DNA of 64,000 bases, from positions 3,130,419 through 3,194,418 of the forward strand of contig NZ_CP017661.1 in NCBI RefSeq assembly GCF_016805985.1, in the 5' to 3' direction. The notes beneath the pieces are model-generated. The model had not been told where the DNA came from. It searched no databases and saw nothing but the letters and a program-made list of their open reading frames with translations. Shown piece by piece: positions 29,138-37,738 of this stretch. Source of the DNA: Microbacterium sp. JZ31. GTDB lineage: Bacteria > Actinomycetota > Actinomycetes > Actinomycetales > Microbacteriaceae. Both the position numbers and the translations under genes were made by a program. Every line of letters starts with the position of its first letter. Position 1 is the stretch's first letter.

Positions 29138-29649
29138 CAGGCGTCGGGCGAGGCGAGCGGGTCGTCCGCGACCCAGAGCTCGTCGTCCGCACGCAGCGTC
29201 TGCCACGCGGCGTAGAGAACGGCGCCGGCGGCCGCGATGCCCAGGACCAGGGCGATGATCGGGCCCGCGCTGCTCTTCTTTTTGGGCTCGGGCGCATTGC
29301 GCTTGACGAACTTCGCGCCCGCCTCGTTCGCGGCGTCGATGGCCGACAGGGCCTTGCCCACGGCGCCGCCGACGACCGGCACGACCGTGTGGTCGAGGAA
29401 GTGCTTCGAGGCCTTGCGGCTGGAGTCCACGTAGGGCGACACCCGGTCGACGACGGGCTCGAGGTACTGGTGGTACTTCTGGTCGATCACCGGAGCCACC
29501 TGCTCCCGGTTGAGGTGGCCGAGCTGGCGACCTGCCTCACGAGCGACGTCCGAAGCGCCGGCCATGACGACCTGCTGCGCCTCCCACAGCTTGGTGGCCG
29601 ACTTCTGCAGCTTGTGGAGTTCCTTCTTGCGCTTCCTGCTGAGGCTCAT
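29137..29649 (-). CDS. Single-pass membrane protein of unknown function
   Basis: 170 residues from ATG 29649. A very basic start (SLSRKRKKELHKLQKSATKL) leads into a long helical, partly coiled-coil region. One membrane helix (IIALVLGIAAAGAVLYAAW) lies at about 136-155, with an acidic tail. It is coupled to the ybaK-like gene by one shared base. I do not recognise a family with a known function. Confidence 0.8.
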   Translation of the reverse strand: MSLSRKRKKELHKLQKSATKLWEAQQVVMAGASDVAREAGRQLGHLNREQVAPVIDQKYHQYLEPVVDRVSPYVDSSRKASKHFLDHTVVPVVGGAVGKALSAIDAANEAGAKFVKRNAPEPKKKSSAGPIIALVLGIAAAGAVLYAAWQTLRADDELWVADDPLASPDA

Positions 29650-29795
29650 GTTGGTGCCCTCCCTGTCGCCGGGGTGTGGTGTTCCCCTCATCCTGCCAGA
29701 TCACCCGCTGGGCGGCAGGGGGTTCTCGGAGTCTTGACAACCGTGCGTTCCCTCTGAAAGATCACGCCTCCGCAGGTCTCTGAGAGAATGAGGAA

Positions 29796-30353
29796 ATGCC
29801 TCAGCACACCGCCGTCGCCACCCTGCACACCAACCACGGCGACATCGTCGTCAACCTCTTCGGCGACCACGCCCCGAAGACCGTCCGCAACTTCATCGGC
29901 CTCGCCGACGGATCCGGATCCTGGACCGATCCCGCCACGGGTCAGCCGGGCGAAGGCCCGCTGTACAAGGACATCATCTTCCACCGCATCATCCCCGGCT
30001 TCATGATCCAGGGCGGCGACCCCCTCGGTCAGGGCGTCGGCGGCCCCGGCTACACGTTCGACGACGAGATCAGCCCCGAGCTCGACTTCAACGCGCCGTA
30101 CAAGCTGGCCATGGCGAACGCCGGCAAGCGCCCCAACGCAATCACGGGCCGCCTGAGCGGCACGAACGGCTCGCAGTTCTTCATCACGACCGACCCGACG
30201 CCCTGGCTGATGGGCAAGCACACGATCTTCGGCGAGGTCGTCGACGACGCCTCGAAGGCCGTCGTGGACGCGATCGCCCAGGTTCCGACCGGTGCCCAGG
30301 ACCGGCCGCTCGAGCCGGTCGTCCTGCAGTCGGTCGAGATCGCCGCGGTCTGA
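29796..30353 (+). CDS. ppiA: Cyclophilin-type peptidyl-prolyl cis-trans isomerase
   Basis: 185 residues. The cyclophilin core shows FHRIIPGFMIQGGDPLGQGV with the catalytic Arg, LAMANAGKRPN, GTNGSQFFITTDPTPWLMGK and HTIFGEVVDD. No signal peptide, so it acts in the cytoplasm on protein folding. It lies just left of the rhomboid/crgA/kinase cluster, a common actinobacterial position. Confidence 0.96.
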   Translation: MPQHTAVATLHTNHGDIVVNLFGDHAPKTVRNFIGLADGSGSWTDPATGQPGEGPLYKDIIFHRIIPGFMIQGGDPLGQGVGGPGYTFDDEISPELDFNAPYKLAMANAGKRPNAITGRLSGTNGSQFFITTDPTPWLMGKHTIFGEVVDDASKAVVDAIAQVPTGAQDRPLEPVVLQSVEIAAV

Positions 30354-30390
30354 CGACCGACGCGCACCCCGCATCGGCGCCGCCACCGCT

Positions 30391-31266
30391 GTGACCACCA
30401 CCGACTTCTCCCGCAATCCCGAGAACTTCTGCTACCGGCACCCGGACCGGATGAGCTTCGCGCTGTGTCAGCGCTGCCAGCGCACGATCTGCCCGGAGTG
30501 CCAGACGCAGGGCGCCGTCGGGGTGATCTGCCCGGAGTGCCTGCGCGATCAGCAGAAGTCGCGCACGCCCGCGCAGAAGCGCGCCGAGCGCCGGTGGGGG
30601 CGCGGCGGTGCGGTCGCCGTGCGGGCGGGCTCCGCCCCGCTGACCAACTGGATCGTCGGCATCACGGGCGGCATGTTCCTGCTCGACCTGCTGCTGCAGC
30701 AGTTCGGCGTCTCGCTGGCGCAGTGGCTGGCGTTCTTCGCGCCGCGGCTCTATCCACAGTTCGGCGCATTCGAGCCGTGGCGCGTCGTGACGTGGCTGCT
30801 CGTCCACAGCTCCTTCATCCACGTCGGGCTGAACCTGCTGTCCGTCTGGATGCTCGGCCGGCTGCTCGAGCCCATGCTCGGACGATGGCGCTTCCTCGCG
30901 CTGTACCTGATCTCGGGTCTCGGCGGTGCCGCGGTCGCGGCGCTGCTCGCGTTCACCACGCCCGTGGTGGGCGCGTCGGCCGCGCTGTTCGGCATGCTCG
31001 GCGCACTCGTGGTGATCGGTCGTCGGCTGGGCGGCGACGTGCGCGGCATCCTGATCATCCTCGGCATCAACCTTGTCGTGGGCTTCTTCCTGGGCGGCAT
31101 CTCATGGCAGGCGCATGTGGGCGGCCTGCTCGCCGGCACGGCCGTCGGACTCGTCTTCAGCGTGACGCGGCGAGCCGATCAGTCCCGTCGGCAGCTCGTG
31201 CTGCTCGGCGTGGTCGTCGTCGCGCTGATCGCCCTGCTCGCCGTGCCGGGTTTCCTGTACGCCTGA
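30391..31266 (+). CDS. Rhomboid-family intramembrane serine protease with Zn-ribbon N-terminus
   Basis: 291 residues from GTG 30391. The N-terminus (about 13-50) has Cys/His pairs (FCYRHPDRM, CQRCQRTICPEC, VICPEC), a B-box-like zinc site. The rhomboid domain has six or more helices: HVGLN at 144-148, catalytic Ser196 in GASAALFG and His242 in SWQAHVGG. It cleaves membrane proteins within the bilayer; substrates unknown. Confidence 0.93.
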   Translation: MTTTDFSRNPENFCYRHPDRMSFALCQRCQRTICPECQTQGAVGVICPECLRDQQKSRTPAQKRAERRWGRGGAVAVRAGSAPLTNWIVGITGGMFLLDLLLQQFGVSLAQWLAFFAPRLYPQFGAFEPWRVVTWLLVHSSFIHVGLNLLSVWMLGRLLEPMLGRWRFLALYLISGLGGAAVAALLAFTTPVVGASAALFGMLGALVVIGRRLGGDVRGILIILGINLVVGFFLGGISWQAHVGGLLAGTAVGLVFSVTRRADQSRRQLVLLGVVVVALIALLAVPGFLYA

Positions 31267-31292
31267 CACGGGCATCCGCCGCACGACCGGAG

Positions 31293-31301
31293 TTATCCAC
31301 A
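31293..31301 (+). promoter_or_regulatory. DnaA box outside oriC
   Basis: A perfect TTATCCACA between the rhomboid and crgA genes, followed at 31305 by the degenerate TTATCCCCG. About 23 kb from oriC. Confidence 0.6.
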
Positions 31302-31362
31302 GGTTTATCCCCGGCTGGGGATGAATGACACGGGTGTAATTCCCGCTCGGACATCGGATGCA

Positions 31363-31395
31363 GAAGCGCCCGGCGACCAGGTCGCCGGGCGCTTC
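31363..31395. terminator. Bidirectional terminator between rhomboid and crgA
   Basis: GAAGCGCCCGGCGAC (31363-31377) and GTCGCCGGGCGCTTC (31381-31395) form a perfect 15-bp stem with a 3-base loop, between convergent genes. Confidence 0.8.
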
Positions 31396-31411
31396 GCGCA
31401 GGAGAAGAGTG

Positions 31412-31666
31412 CTACCGCCAGCGCGTGGTCATCAGGAAGCCGATGAACGCGATGCCGAAGCCGATCAGCAGGTTCCACGCCTGGATGCCGGGGATCGGGA
31501 AGGCCTGGCCCGAGAGGTAGAACACGAGGATCCACACGAGCCCGATGAGCATGAAGCCGATCATCACCGGCTTGAACCAGACGGGATTCGGTGTGGCGTC
31601 CGCGGCGGGGCGCTCGACGCCCTCGTCGTCGCCGTTCTGGCGGGTGGGCTTGTGGGATCGGGCCAT
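31412..31666 (-). CDS. crgA: Cell division protein CrgA
   Basis: 84 residues. A hydrophilic N-terminus of about 28 residues precedes two membrane helices (FKPVMIGFMLIGLVWILVFY and LLIGFGIAFIGFLM) and ends TTRWR, the CrgA signature. CrgA recruits PBPs and FtsZ-ring partners at the septum in actinobacteria. It lies divergently from the sortase and near the pkn cluster, as in mycobacteria. Confidence 0.93.
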   Translation of the reverse strand: MARSHKPTRQNGDDEGVERPAADATPNPVWFKPVMIGFMLIGLVWILVFYLSGQAFPIPGIQAWNLLIGFGIAFIGFLMTTRWR

Positions 31667-31703
31667 GGGGACATCTTATCGGCCCGGGTACCCTGACACT
31701 GTG

Positions 31704-32468
31704 ATGACGACGGTGCAGATGCGCCGGCGCCGGCCACGCAGCCGGGCCACGGTGACGAGCGTGCTCGGCGAGATCCTGCTCACGCTCGGTGCGGTCGTCC
31801 TCCTGTACGTGGCGTGGCAGCTCTGGATCGGCGACGTCATCTACTCGGCGCAGCACAACGCCCAGGCGGCCGCGCAGTCGCGGGAGTGGGCATCGGCCGC
31901 GCCGGCCGCGCCGGCGCCCGAGCCGACGGTCGATCCGGTGGAGGGCACGCCGGAGTACGAGCCCGTGATCCTTCCGCAGCCCGCCGACCAGGAGCTGTTC
32001 GCCATCATGCGGGTTCCGCGCTGGGGTGACGACTACGCCGTGAACATCGCCGGCGGCGTGACGCGCTCGGGGACGCTCGACAGCATCGGCATCGGACACT
32101 ACCTCGACACGGAGATGCCCGGGGAGGTCGGCAACTTCGGCCTCGCGGCGCATCGCACGACGTTCGGCAAGCCGTTCTCGGATCTGCAGAGCCTGCGGAT
32201 CGGCGATCCCATCGTGATCGAGACCGAGGACGGCTGGTACACGTACCGGTTCCGCACCCTGGAGTACGTCGAACCGTCGGCGTACGACGCCCTGGCCGAC
32301 GTGCCGCGCTCGCCGGACGTGCCGGCGGGGGAGCGTTACATCACCCTCACGACGTGCTCGCCGCGTTATGCGATGACGGAGCGGCTCGTCGGATACGGCG
32401 TGTTCGAGTCCTACCTGCCCCGCGCGACCGGCGAGCAGCCGGCGGCCCTGTCCGAGGAGCTGATCTGA
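31704..32468 (+). CDS. Class E-like sortase
   Basis: 254 residues. A basic N-terminus and one membrane helix (about 20-45) are followed by an Ala/Pro-rich linker and the sortase domain (about 95-245). Catalytic residues: His150 in GLAAHRTTFG, Cys218 in TLTTCSPRYA, Arg227 in TERLVGYG. TLTTC and the placement next to crgA and pkn genes fit class E sortases, which act on LAXTG signals. An LAKTG substrate is encoded at 50190. GTG 31701 is an alternative start. Confidence 0.9.
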   Translation: MTTVQMRRRRPRSRATVTSVLGEILLTLGAVVLLYVAWQLWIGDVIYSAQHNAQAAAQSREWASAAPAAPAPEPTVDPVEGTPEYEPVILPQPADQELFAIMRVPRWGDDYAVNIAGGVTRSGTLDSIGIGHYLDTEMPGEVGNFGLAAHRTTFGKPFSDLQSLRIGDPIVIETEDGWYTYRFRTLEYVEPSAYDALADVPRSPDVPAGERYITLTTCSPRYAMTERLVGYGVFESYLPRATGEQPAALSEELI

Positions 32469-32623
32469 TGTACGCCGCCCTGTGGCGAGTGCTGCCCGGA
32501 CCGTGGTGGGTGCGCGTCCTCATCCTGCTCGCGCTCGTCGCGGCGGTGCTCTACGGGCTGTTCGTCTACGTCTACCCGTGGGTCGCGATGACCTTCGTGC
32601 CGGACGAGGTCACGGTCTCCTAG
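32468..32623 (+). CDS. Small single-pass membrane protein after the sortase
   Basis: 51 residues. WRVLPGPWWVRVLILLALVA starts a membrane helix (about 14-38), with a short outside tail (FVPDEVTVS). Its ATG overlaps the sortase stop, so it is co-translated. This small protein is commonly seen after the sortase in actinobacteria; function unknown. Its 3' end overlaps pknB by four bases. Confidence 0.82.
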   Translation: MYAALWRVLPGPWWVRVLILLALVAAVLYGLFVYVYPWVAMTFVPDEVTVS

Positions 32624-34380
32624 CCGGCCTCGCCCACGCAGTAGGTGAGCTCCACGGTCGATCGCACCGGCACGTCGCCCGCGCTCGGCGTCTGCGACTT
32701 CACCACCTGGGCGTCGTTCGCGGGACAGGACGCGTCCTCGATCACCTCGACCGTGAGGCCCAGCGCCTCCAGCTCGCCCTTGGCGAACTCGATCGTGCCG
32801 TTCTCGCGATAGTCGACGATCGTGACGCGGCCGGATGCCACCGTGAGGTTGACCGTCGACCCCTCCGGGACCTCCTCGCCTTCGGCCACCTCCTCGCCCG
32901 CGACATCTGCTGCCATGACCGTGTCGGCCTGCAGCTCGGGGTCGTTCTGAGGCGTGATGGAGCCGACTACCAGCCCGGCTTCCTGGATCGCGCGTCGCGC
33001 GCTCTCCTCGGTCAGCCCCTCGAGGGCCGGCACGGTCGAGACCCTCGGCCCCTCGGAGACGACGACCGTGATGTCGGTCTCCGGCGACACGGATTCGCCG
33101 GCCCCCGGCTCGGTCTCGATCACGATGCCCTCGGCGACCGTGTCGCTCGGCTCGGCCTCTGAGACGACCGACAGATCCTCGCCCTCAAGCTCCGTCGTCG
33201 CCCGCTCGAGCGTCATCCCGCTGACGTCCGGGACGATGCGACTGCTGGCGGGCACGGCCTCGAACGGTCGGGACGTGACCACCCAGAACAGCACGGACGC
33301 GACGAGCACGGCGAGCAGCGCGACCCCGGCCCAGATCCAGGCGACGGGCGGGCCCGACTGCGTGCGCGTCATGGTGTTGTCGGTCGACAGCTGACGCAGC
33401 GACCGGGCCGTCTCCGCCGCCTGGCGGGGGTTGGGCCCGTAGAGCTCGCTGGTGAGCGCGCCGAGCTCGCGCTTGGACGGCGCCTTGCCGTCCGAGGCGG
33501 CGTCGAGCGCCTCGCGGAACGACGCGGCATCCGGGTACCGCTGGTACGGGTCCTTCGCGAGCGCGCGCAGCACGACGGGGTCGAACGCACGCGGAGACGC
33601 CTCGTTCGCCTGCGACGGCGGGGTGGGCGTCTCGCTCACGTGCTGGTACGCGACGGCGACGGGGGAGTCGCCGCGGAACGGCGGCCGGCCCGTCAGCAGC
33701 TCGTAGAGGACGATGCCGGTCGAGTAGACGTCGGCGCGCGCGTCGACCGGCTCGCCCTTCGCCTGCTCGGGCGAGAAGTACGCGGCGGTGCCCAGGATGG
33801 ACGTGGTCTCGGCGACGGTCGACGAGCTGTCGGAGACCGCACGCGCGATCCCGAAGTCCATGACCTTCACCTGGCCGGCGTCGGTGATCATGACGTTGCC
33901 GGGCTTGATGTCGCGGTGCACGACACCCGCGCGATGCGAGTACTCGAGGGCCTCCAGGATGCCGTCGACGTAGCGGACGGCTTCCGCCGGAGGGACCGGC
34001 CCGCGCGCGACGATGTCCTTCAGCAGGGTGCCGTGCACGAGCTCCATCACGATGAACGGCACGGGCCGCTCGCCGTTCACGTCGGCCGCGACGTCCTCGC
34101 CTGCATCGAAGACGCGGACGATCGCCTGGTTCGCCATGCGTGAGGCGGCCTGCGCCTCGAGGCGGAAGCGCGTGCGGAAGCCGCTGTCGCTCGCCAGATC
34201 CCGCTTCAGGATCTTGATCGCGACGTCGCGTCCCAGTGTCTGGTCGTAGCCGCGGTACACGCTCGCCATGCCGCCACGGCCGATCAGCTCGCCCACGCGA
34301 TACCGGCCGGCAAGGACCCGGCCGCCATCCGCGCGCTCATCGCCGAGACGATTTCGCGCGGAGCTCGTCTCGTCGGTCAT
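32620..34380 (-). CDS. pknB: Ser/Thr protein kinase PknB with three PASTA domains
   Basis: 586 residues from ATG 34380, behind GGGGAGA. Kinase domain (about 20-285): IGRGGMASVYRG, AIKIL, VVHRDIKPGNVMI, VMDFGIARA, GTAAYFSPEQA. A juxtamembrane linker and helix AWIWAGVALLAVLVASVLFW follow. Three PASTA repeats lie outside, starting RIVPDVSGM, RVSTVPALEG and RVTIVDYREN. PknB senses muropeptide or lipid II and controls cell-wall synthesis. Confidence 0.96.
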   Translation of the reverse strand: MTDETSSARNRLGDERADGGRVLAGRYRVGELIGRGGMASVYRGYDQTLGRDVAIKILKRDLASDSGFRTRFRLEAQAASRMANQAIVRVFDAGEDVAADVNGERPVPFIVMELVHGTLLKDIVARGPVPPAEAVRYVDGILEALEYSHRAGVVHRDIKPGNVMITDAGQVKVMDFGIARAVSDSSSTVAETTSILGTAAYFSPEQAKGEPVDARADVYSTGIVLYELLTGRPPFRGDSPVAVAYQHVSETPTPPSQANEASPRAFDPVVLRALAKDPYQRYPDAASFREALDAASDGKAPSKRELGALTSELYGPNPRQAAETARSLRQLSTDNTMTRTQSGPPVAWIWAGVALLAVLVASVLFWVVTSRPFEAVPASSRIVPDVSGMTLERATTELEGEDLSVVSEAEPSDTVAEGIVIETEPGAGESVSPETDITVVVSEGPRVSTVPALEGLTEESARRAIQEAGLVVGSITPQNDPELQADTVMAADVAGEEVAEGEEVPEGSTVNLTVASGRVTIVDYRENGTIEFAKGELEALGLTVEVIEDASCPANDAQVVKSQTPSAGDVPVRSTVELTYCVGEAG

Positions 34381-34439
34381 GAATCTCCCCGAATCGGACA
34401 TGAATTACGTCTCCCGGGAGCCGCAGGCTCCCGACGGCG

Positions 34440-36278
34440 TCAGCCGTTCTCTCCGGTGTCCGCCTCGCCCTCGGCGTCGCCAGCGTTCCCGCCGTCCTGC
34501 GGGGCGTTGGCGACGAGGATGCTGCCCTCGGGCGACGTCTCGGATGCGCGAGGCTCAGCGCCGTCTTCTCCGGAGCAGGTCGCCACGACGGTTGCGGTCA
34601 CGTTCTGGCCGGGCTGGCCCTTGATCCGGATGCCCGCCGACGTCTCGTCCGGACCGAACTCGGCGCTGCTGCTGCCGAGGCCGAGGAACAGGGCGGCGTT
34701 GAGCTTGAGCTGGTAGCCGGTGACCTCGCCGGTTCCCGCCGGGCACGTGAACGACCAGTTGACCAGCGCGTCGGTCTCGGGCTCGACGCTCTGCGGCGCG
34801 GTGCCGTCCTCGAGCGTGAAGGTCGGAGCCGCCGGGGCACCGATCTCGACGAGCGGGACCTCGCCGTAGGCGAGCAGGTCGATCTGCGTGCCCGCGGGCA
34901 GGTTTCCCCACTTGCTGACGCTGTAGACGAGCCCGACGTCCTCGGCGGCCGGAGCGGGATCACCCGTGGTGCAGCTCACGCCCATGCCGGCCTCGGTCAG
35001 GATGCGGGACGCCTCATCGCACGACTGGCCGATCAGCTCGGCCTGGTCGATCGCGACGAGCGTGGGCGTCGGCTCGGTGGACGGGCTGTCCTCTGGCGTC
35101 GGCTCGCGCGATGGCTGTGCCGACGTCTGCTCCCCGGCCGGCGTCTCCTCGGGCGTGCCGAACAGATCGTTTCCGAACATCGCGAAGAGCGCTCCGGCCA
35201 GCACGACGAGCAGCAGCACGATGAGCGCGATCAGGGGCCACGTCCACGGGCTGCGCTTCTTCTTGCGCTCCCGGTCGCGGGTGGTCGTCGCGGCGGCGGC
35301 GCCGGCCGCGGCGCCGTCCAGCGGCACGGGCGTGGTGCTCGGCATCATGCGCGTGGTCGCGTCGTTCCCCGAGGAGAGCAGCTGGGTGAACGCGTCGTCG
35401 CCGCGCAGCAGCGCGGCACCCGCCGCGATCGCCGGCACCGCCGCGGCGGCGGCCGCGACGTCGCCACGGCGCAGCGCGTTGGATGCGCGCGCGACCACGG
35501 CGGCCGACGCCGGACGGTCCTCGGGCTTCTTGGCGATCATCGCGAGCACGAGGTTGCGCACGGGCTCGGGGATGTCGTCGGGCAGCGGCGGGGGCTGCTC
35601 GTTGATCTGCGCCATCGCGATCGCGACCTGCGACTCGCCCGTGAAGGGGCGCCGGCCCGCCAGCGACTCGTACGCCACGATGCCGAGCGAGTAGATGTCG
35701 GTCGCGGGCGAGGCCGGGTGTCCCGACGCCTGCTCGGGCGAGAGGTACTGCACGGTGCCCATCACCTGGCCGGTCGCCGTGAGCGGCACCTGGTCGGCGA
35801 TGCGCGCGATGCCGAAGTCCGTGATCTTGACGCGGCCGTCGGGCGTGATCAGCAGGTTGCCCGGCTTGATATCGCGGTGCACGAGCCCGGCGGCGTGCGC
35901 GGCCTGCAGCGCCGAGGCGGTCTGCGCGACGATGTCGAGCGTGCGGTCCGGCGGCAGCTTGGTCTCGCGCTCCAGGATCGTCGACAGCGCCTCGCCGGGG
36001 ACGAGCTCCATCACGAGGAACGCGGATCCGTTCTCCTCGCCGTAGTCGAACACGCTCGCGATGCCCTCGTGGTTGACGAGTGCGGCGTGGCGGGCCTCGG
36101 CGCGGAAGCGCTCGAGGAACCCGGGGTCGCCCATGTACTCGTCCTTGAGGATCTTGATGGCGACCGTGCGGCCGATGACGTGGTCTGTGGCTTCCCAGAC
36201 CTCGCCCATGCCGCCGATCGCGATCCGCGAGTTCAGCTCGTACCGTCCGCCGAAGGACACGCCCTGCGTTGGCCTCAT
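34440..36278 (-). CDS. pknA: Ser/Thr protein kinase PknA-like
   Basis: 612 residues. Kinase domain (about 12-270): IAIGGMGEVWEA, VAIKILKDEY, LVHRDIKPGNLLI, ITDFGIARIAD, GTVQYLSPEQA. An Ala-rich linker leads to the membrane helix WPLIALIVLLLVVLAGALFA. The outside part has a Thr/Pro-rich stalk and one PASTA-like unit (AIDQAELIGQSCDEASRIL), then a Cys-containing C-terminal region. Its ATG overlaps the pbpA stop. With PknB it phosphorylates division and envelope proteins. Confidence 0.93.
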   Translation of the reverse strand: MRPTQGVSFGGRYELNSRIAIGGMGEVWEATDHVIGRTVAIKILKDEYMGDPGFLERFRAEARHAALVNHEGIASVFDYGEENGSAFLVMELVPGEALSTILERETKLPPDRTLDIVAQTASALQAAHAAGLVHRDIKPGNLLITPDGRVKITDFGIARIADQVPLTATGQVMGTVQYLSPEQASGHPASPATDIYSLGIVAYESLAGRRPFTGESQVAIAMAQINEQPPPLPDDIPEPVRNLVLAMIAKKPEDRPASAAVVARASNALRRGDVAAAAAAVPAIAAGAALLRGDDAFTQLLSSGNDATTRMMPSTTPVPLDGAAAGAAAATTTRDRERKKKRSPWTWPLIALIVLLLVVLAGALFAMFGNDLFGTPEETPAGEQTSAQPSREPTPEDSPSTEPTPTLVAIDQAELIGQSCDEASRILTEAGMGVSCTTGDPAPAAEDVGLVYSVSKWGNLPAGTQIDLLAYGEVPLVEIGAPAAPTFTLEDGTAPQSVEPETDALVNWSFTCPAGTGEVTGYQLKLNAALFLGLGSSSAEFGPDETSAGIRIKGQPGQNVTATVVATCSGEDGAEPRASETSPEGSILVANAPQDGGNAGDAEGEADTGENG

Positions 36279-37738
36279 CTGCTCAGCACCGCCTCCATGA
36301 CCTTCTTCGCGATCGGCGCCGCGATCGTGTTCCCGCTGCCCGTCTGGCCCTGCCCGCCGCCGTCCTCGACGAGGACCGCCACCGCGACCTCGGGGTCGTC
36401 GGCCGGCGCGAATCCCGTGAACCAGAGCGTGTACGGGTTGTCCCCGCCCATCTCCGCGGTGCCCGTCTTCCCGGCCACGTCGACGCCGTCTATTCTTGCA
36501 CCCGTCGCGGCGCCGTCCTGGACGCTGGACACCATGGCGGACGTCACCTGCTCCGCCGTGTCCCCGCTCAGCGCGTCGCTGAACGTCGAGGGCGAGAACG
36601 ACTGCTGCACGGAGAGGTCGGGTCCGACCACCTCTTCGACGAGATACGGGTTCATGACCGTGCCGCCGTTGGCGATGCCGGCGGCGACCATGGCGATCTG
36701 CAGCGGCGTGGCCTGCACCTGGCCCTGGCCGAAGCCGCTCAACGCGGTCTGGGCGTCGTCCGTGATGCTCGCGGGGTAGGTCGACGTCGTCGCGCCCAGC
36801 GGCGCGGCCAGGATCTCGCGGTTGAAGCCGAGCCGCTCGGCCGTCTCGCGGATCGCGTCCGCGCCGAGCTCCACGGCCAGCTCCGCGAACGGCACGTTGC
36901 AGCTGAGCTGGATCGCCGTGGCGATGGTCGTCGTCTCGCCCGGACCGCACGTGGTGCCGCTGGCGTTGTGCACCGTGTTCGTCGACTGCGGCAGCTGGTA
37001 CGTCTCGGGATTGGGCAGCTCGGTGTCGGCGTCGTAGTCGCCCGACTCGAACGCGGCGGCCGCGACCACGAGCTTGAACGTCGAGCCCGGGGGATTCACA
37101 TCGCCCGCCAGCGCGCGGTTCTGCAGCGGCTGCGCCGGGTCCTCCTCGAGTGCCGTGTACGAGGCGTCGGTCGCCTCGGCATCGTGCACCGCGAGCTGGT
37201 TCGCGTCGTATCCCGGCGTGGAGACCATCGCCAGGATGCGGCCCGTGTCCGGCTCGATGGCGACGACGGCTCCCGTGAGGTCGCCCAGCGCGTCGTACGC
37301 GATGCGCTGCAGCTCCGGATCCAGCGTCAGCAGGACGCTCGACCCGCGGGGCGGCTGGCCGGTCACGATGCGCTCGATCCGGGAGAAGAAGGCGGATCCG
37401 GCGGTGCCGGCGAGCTCCTGCCGCATGGCGTCCTCGATGCCGGTCGCGGTGCCGAGCACGGGATTCAGGAAGCCCGTGACGTGCGACCACATCGCGGAGT
37501 CCGCGTACTGCCGCTGCCACACGTAGACGTCGTCGATCGGGGAGGACGTGGCGATCTCCTGGCCACCCGCGATGATCGCGCCGCGCTGGGTCTCGTAGCT
37601 GTCGAGCAGCGTGCGGCGGTTGTTGGGCTCGCCCGCGAGCGCGTTCGCCTGGAACACCTGGATCGCGCTCGTCGAGCCGAACAGCGCCAGGAACATCACG
37701 AGCACGATGATGCTCAGCCGTCGGAGCTCCTTCGTCAT
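36275..37738 (-). CDS. pbpA: Class B penicillin-binding protein (PbpA)
   Basis: 487 residues. An N-terminal anchor (LSIIVLVMFLALFGSTSAIQ) and dimer domain precede the transpeptidase domain. Active-site motifs: STFK in NPPGSTFKLV, SCN in QLSCNVPFAEL, KTGT in VAGKTGTAEMGG. It cross-links peptidoglycan in partnership with the SEDS glycosyltransferase encoded next, whose stop overlaps this ATG. Confidence 0.95.
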   Translation of the reverse strand: MTKELRRLSIIVLVMFLALFGSTSAIQVFQANALAGEPNNRRTLLDSYETQRGAIIAGGQEIATSSPIDDVYVWQRQYADSAMWSHVTGFLNPVLGTATGIEDAMRQELAGTAGSAFFSRIERIVTGQPPRGSSVLLTLDPELQRIAYDALGDLTGAVVAIEPDTGRILAMVSTPGYDANQLAVHDAEATDASYTALEEDPAQPLQNRALAGDVNPPGSTFKLVVAAAAFESGDYDADTELPNPETYQLPQSTNTVHNASGTTCGPGETTTIATAIQLSCNVPFAELAVELGADAIRETAERLGFNREILAAPLGATTSTYPASITDDAQTALSGFGQGQVQATPLQIAMVAAGIANGGTVMNPYLVEEVVGPDLSVQQSFSPSTFSDALSGDTAEQVTSAMVSSVQDGAATGARIDGVDVAGKTGTAEMGGDNPYTLWFTGFAPADDPEVAVAVLVEDGGGQGQTGSGNTIAAPIAKKVMEAVLSR

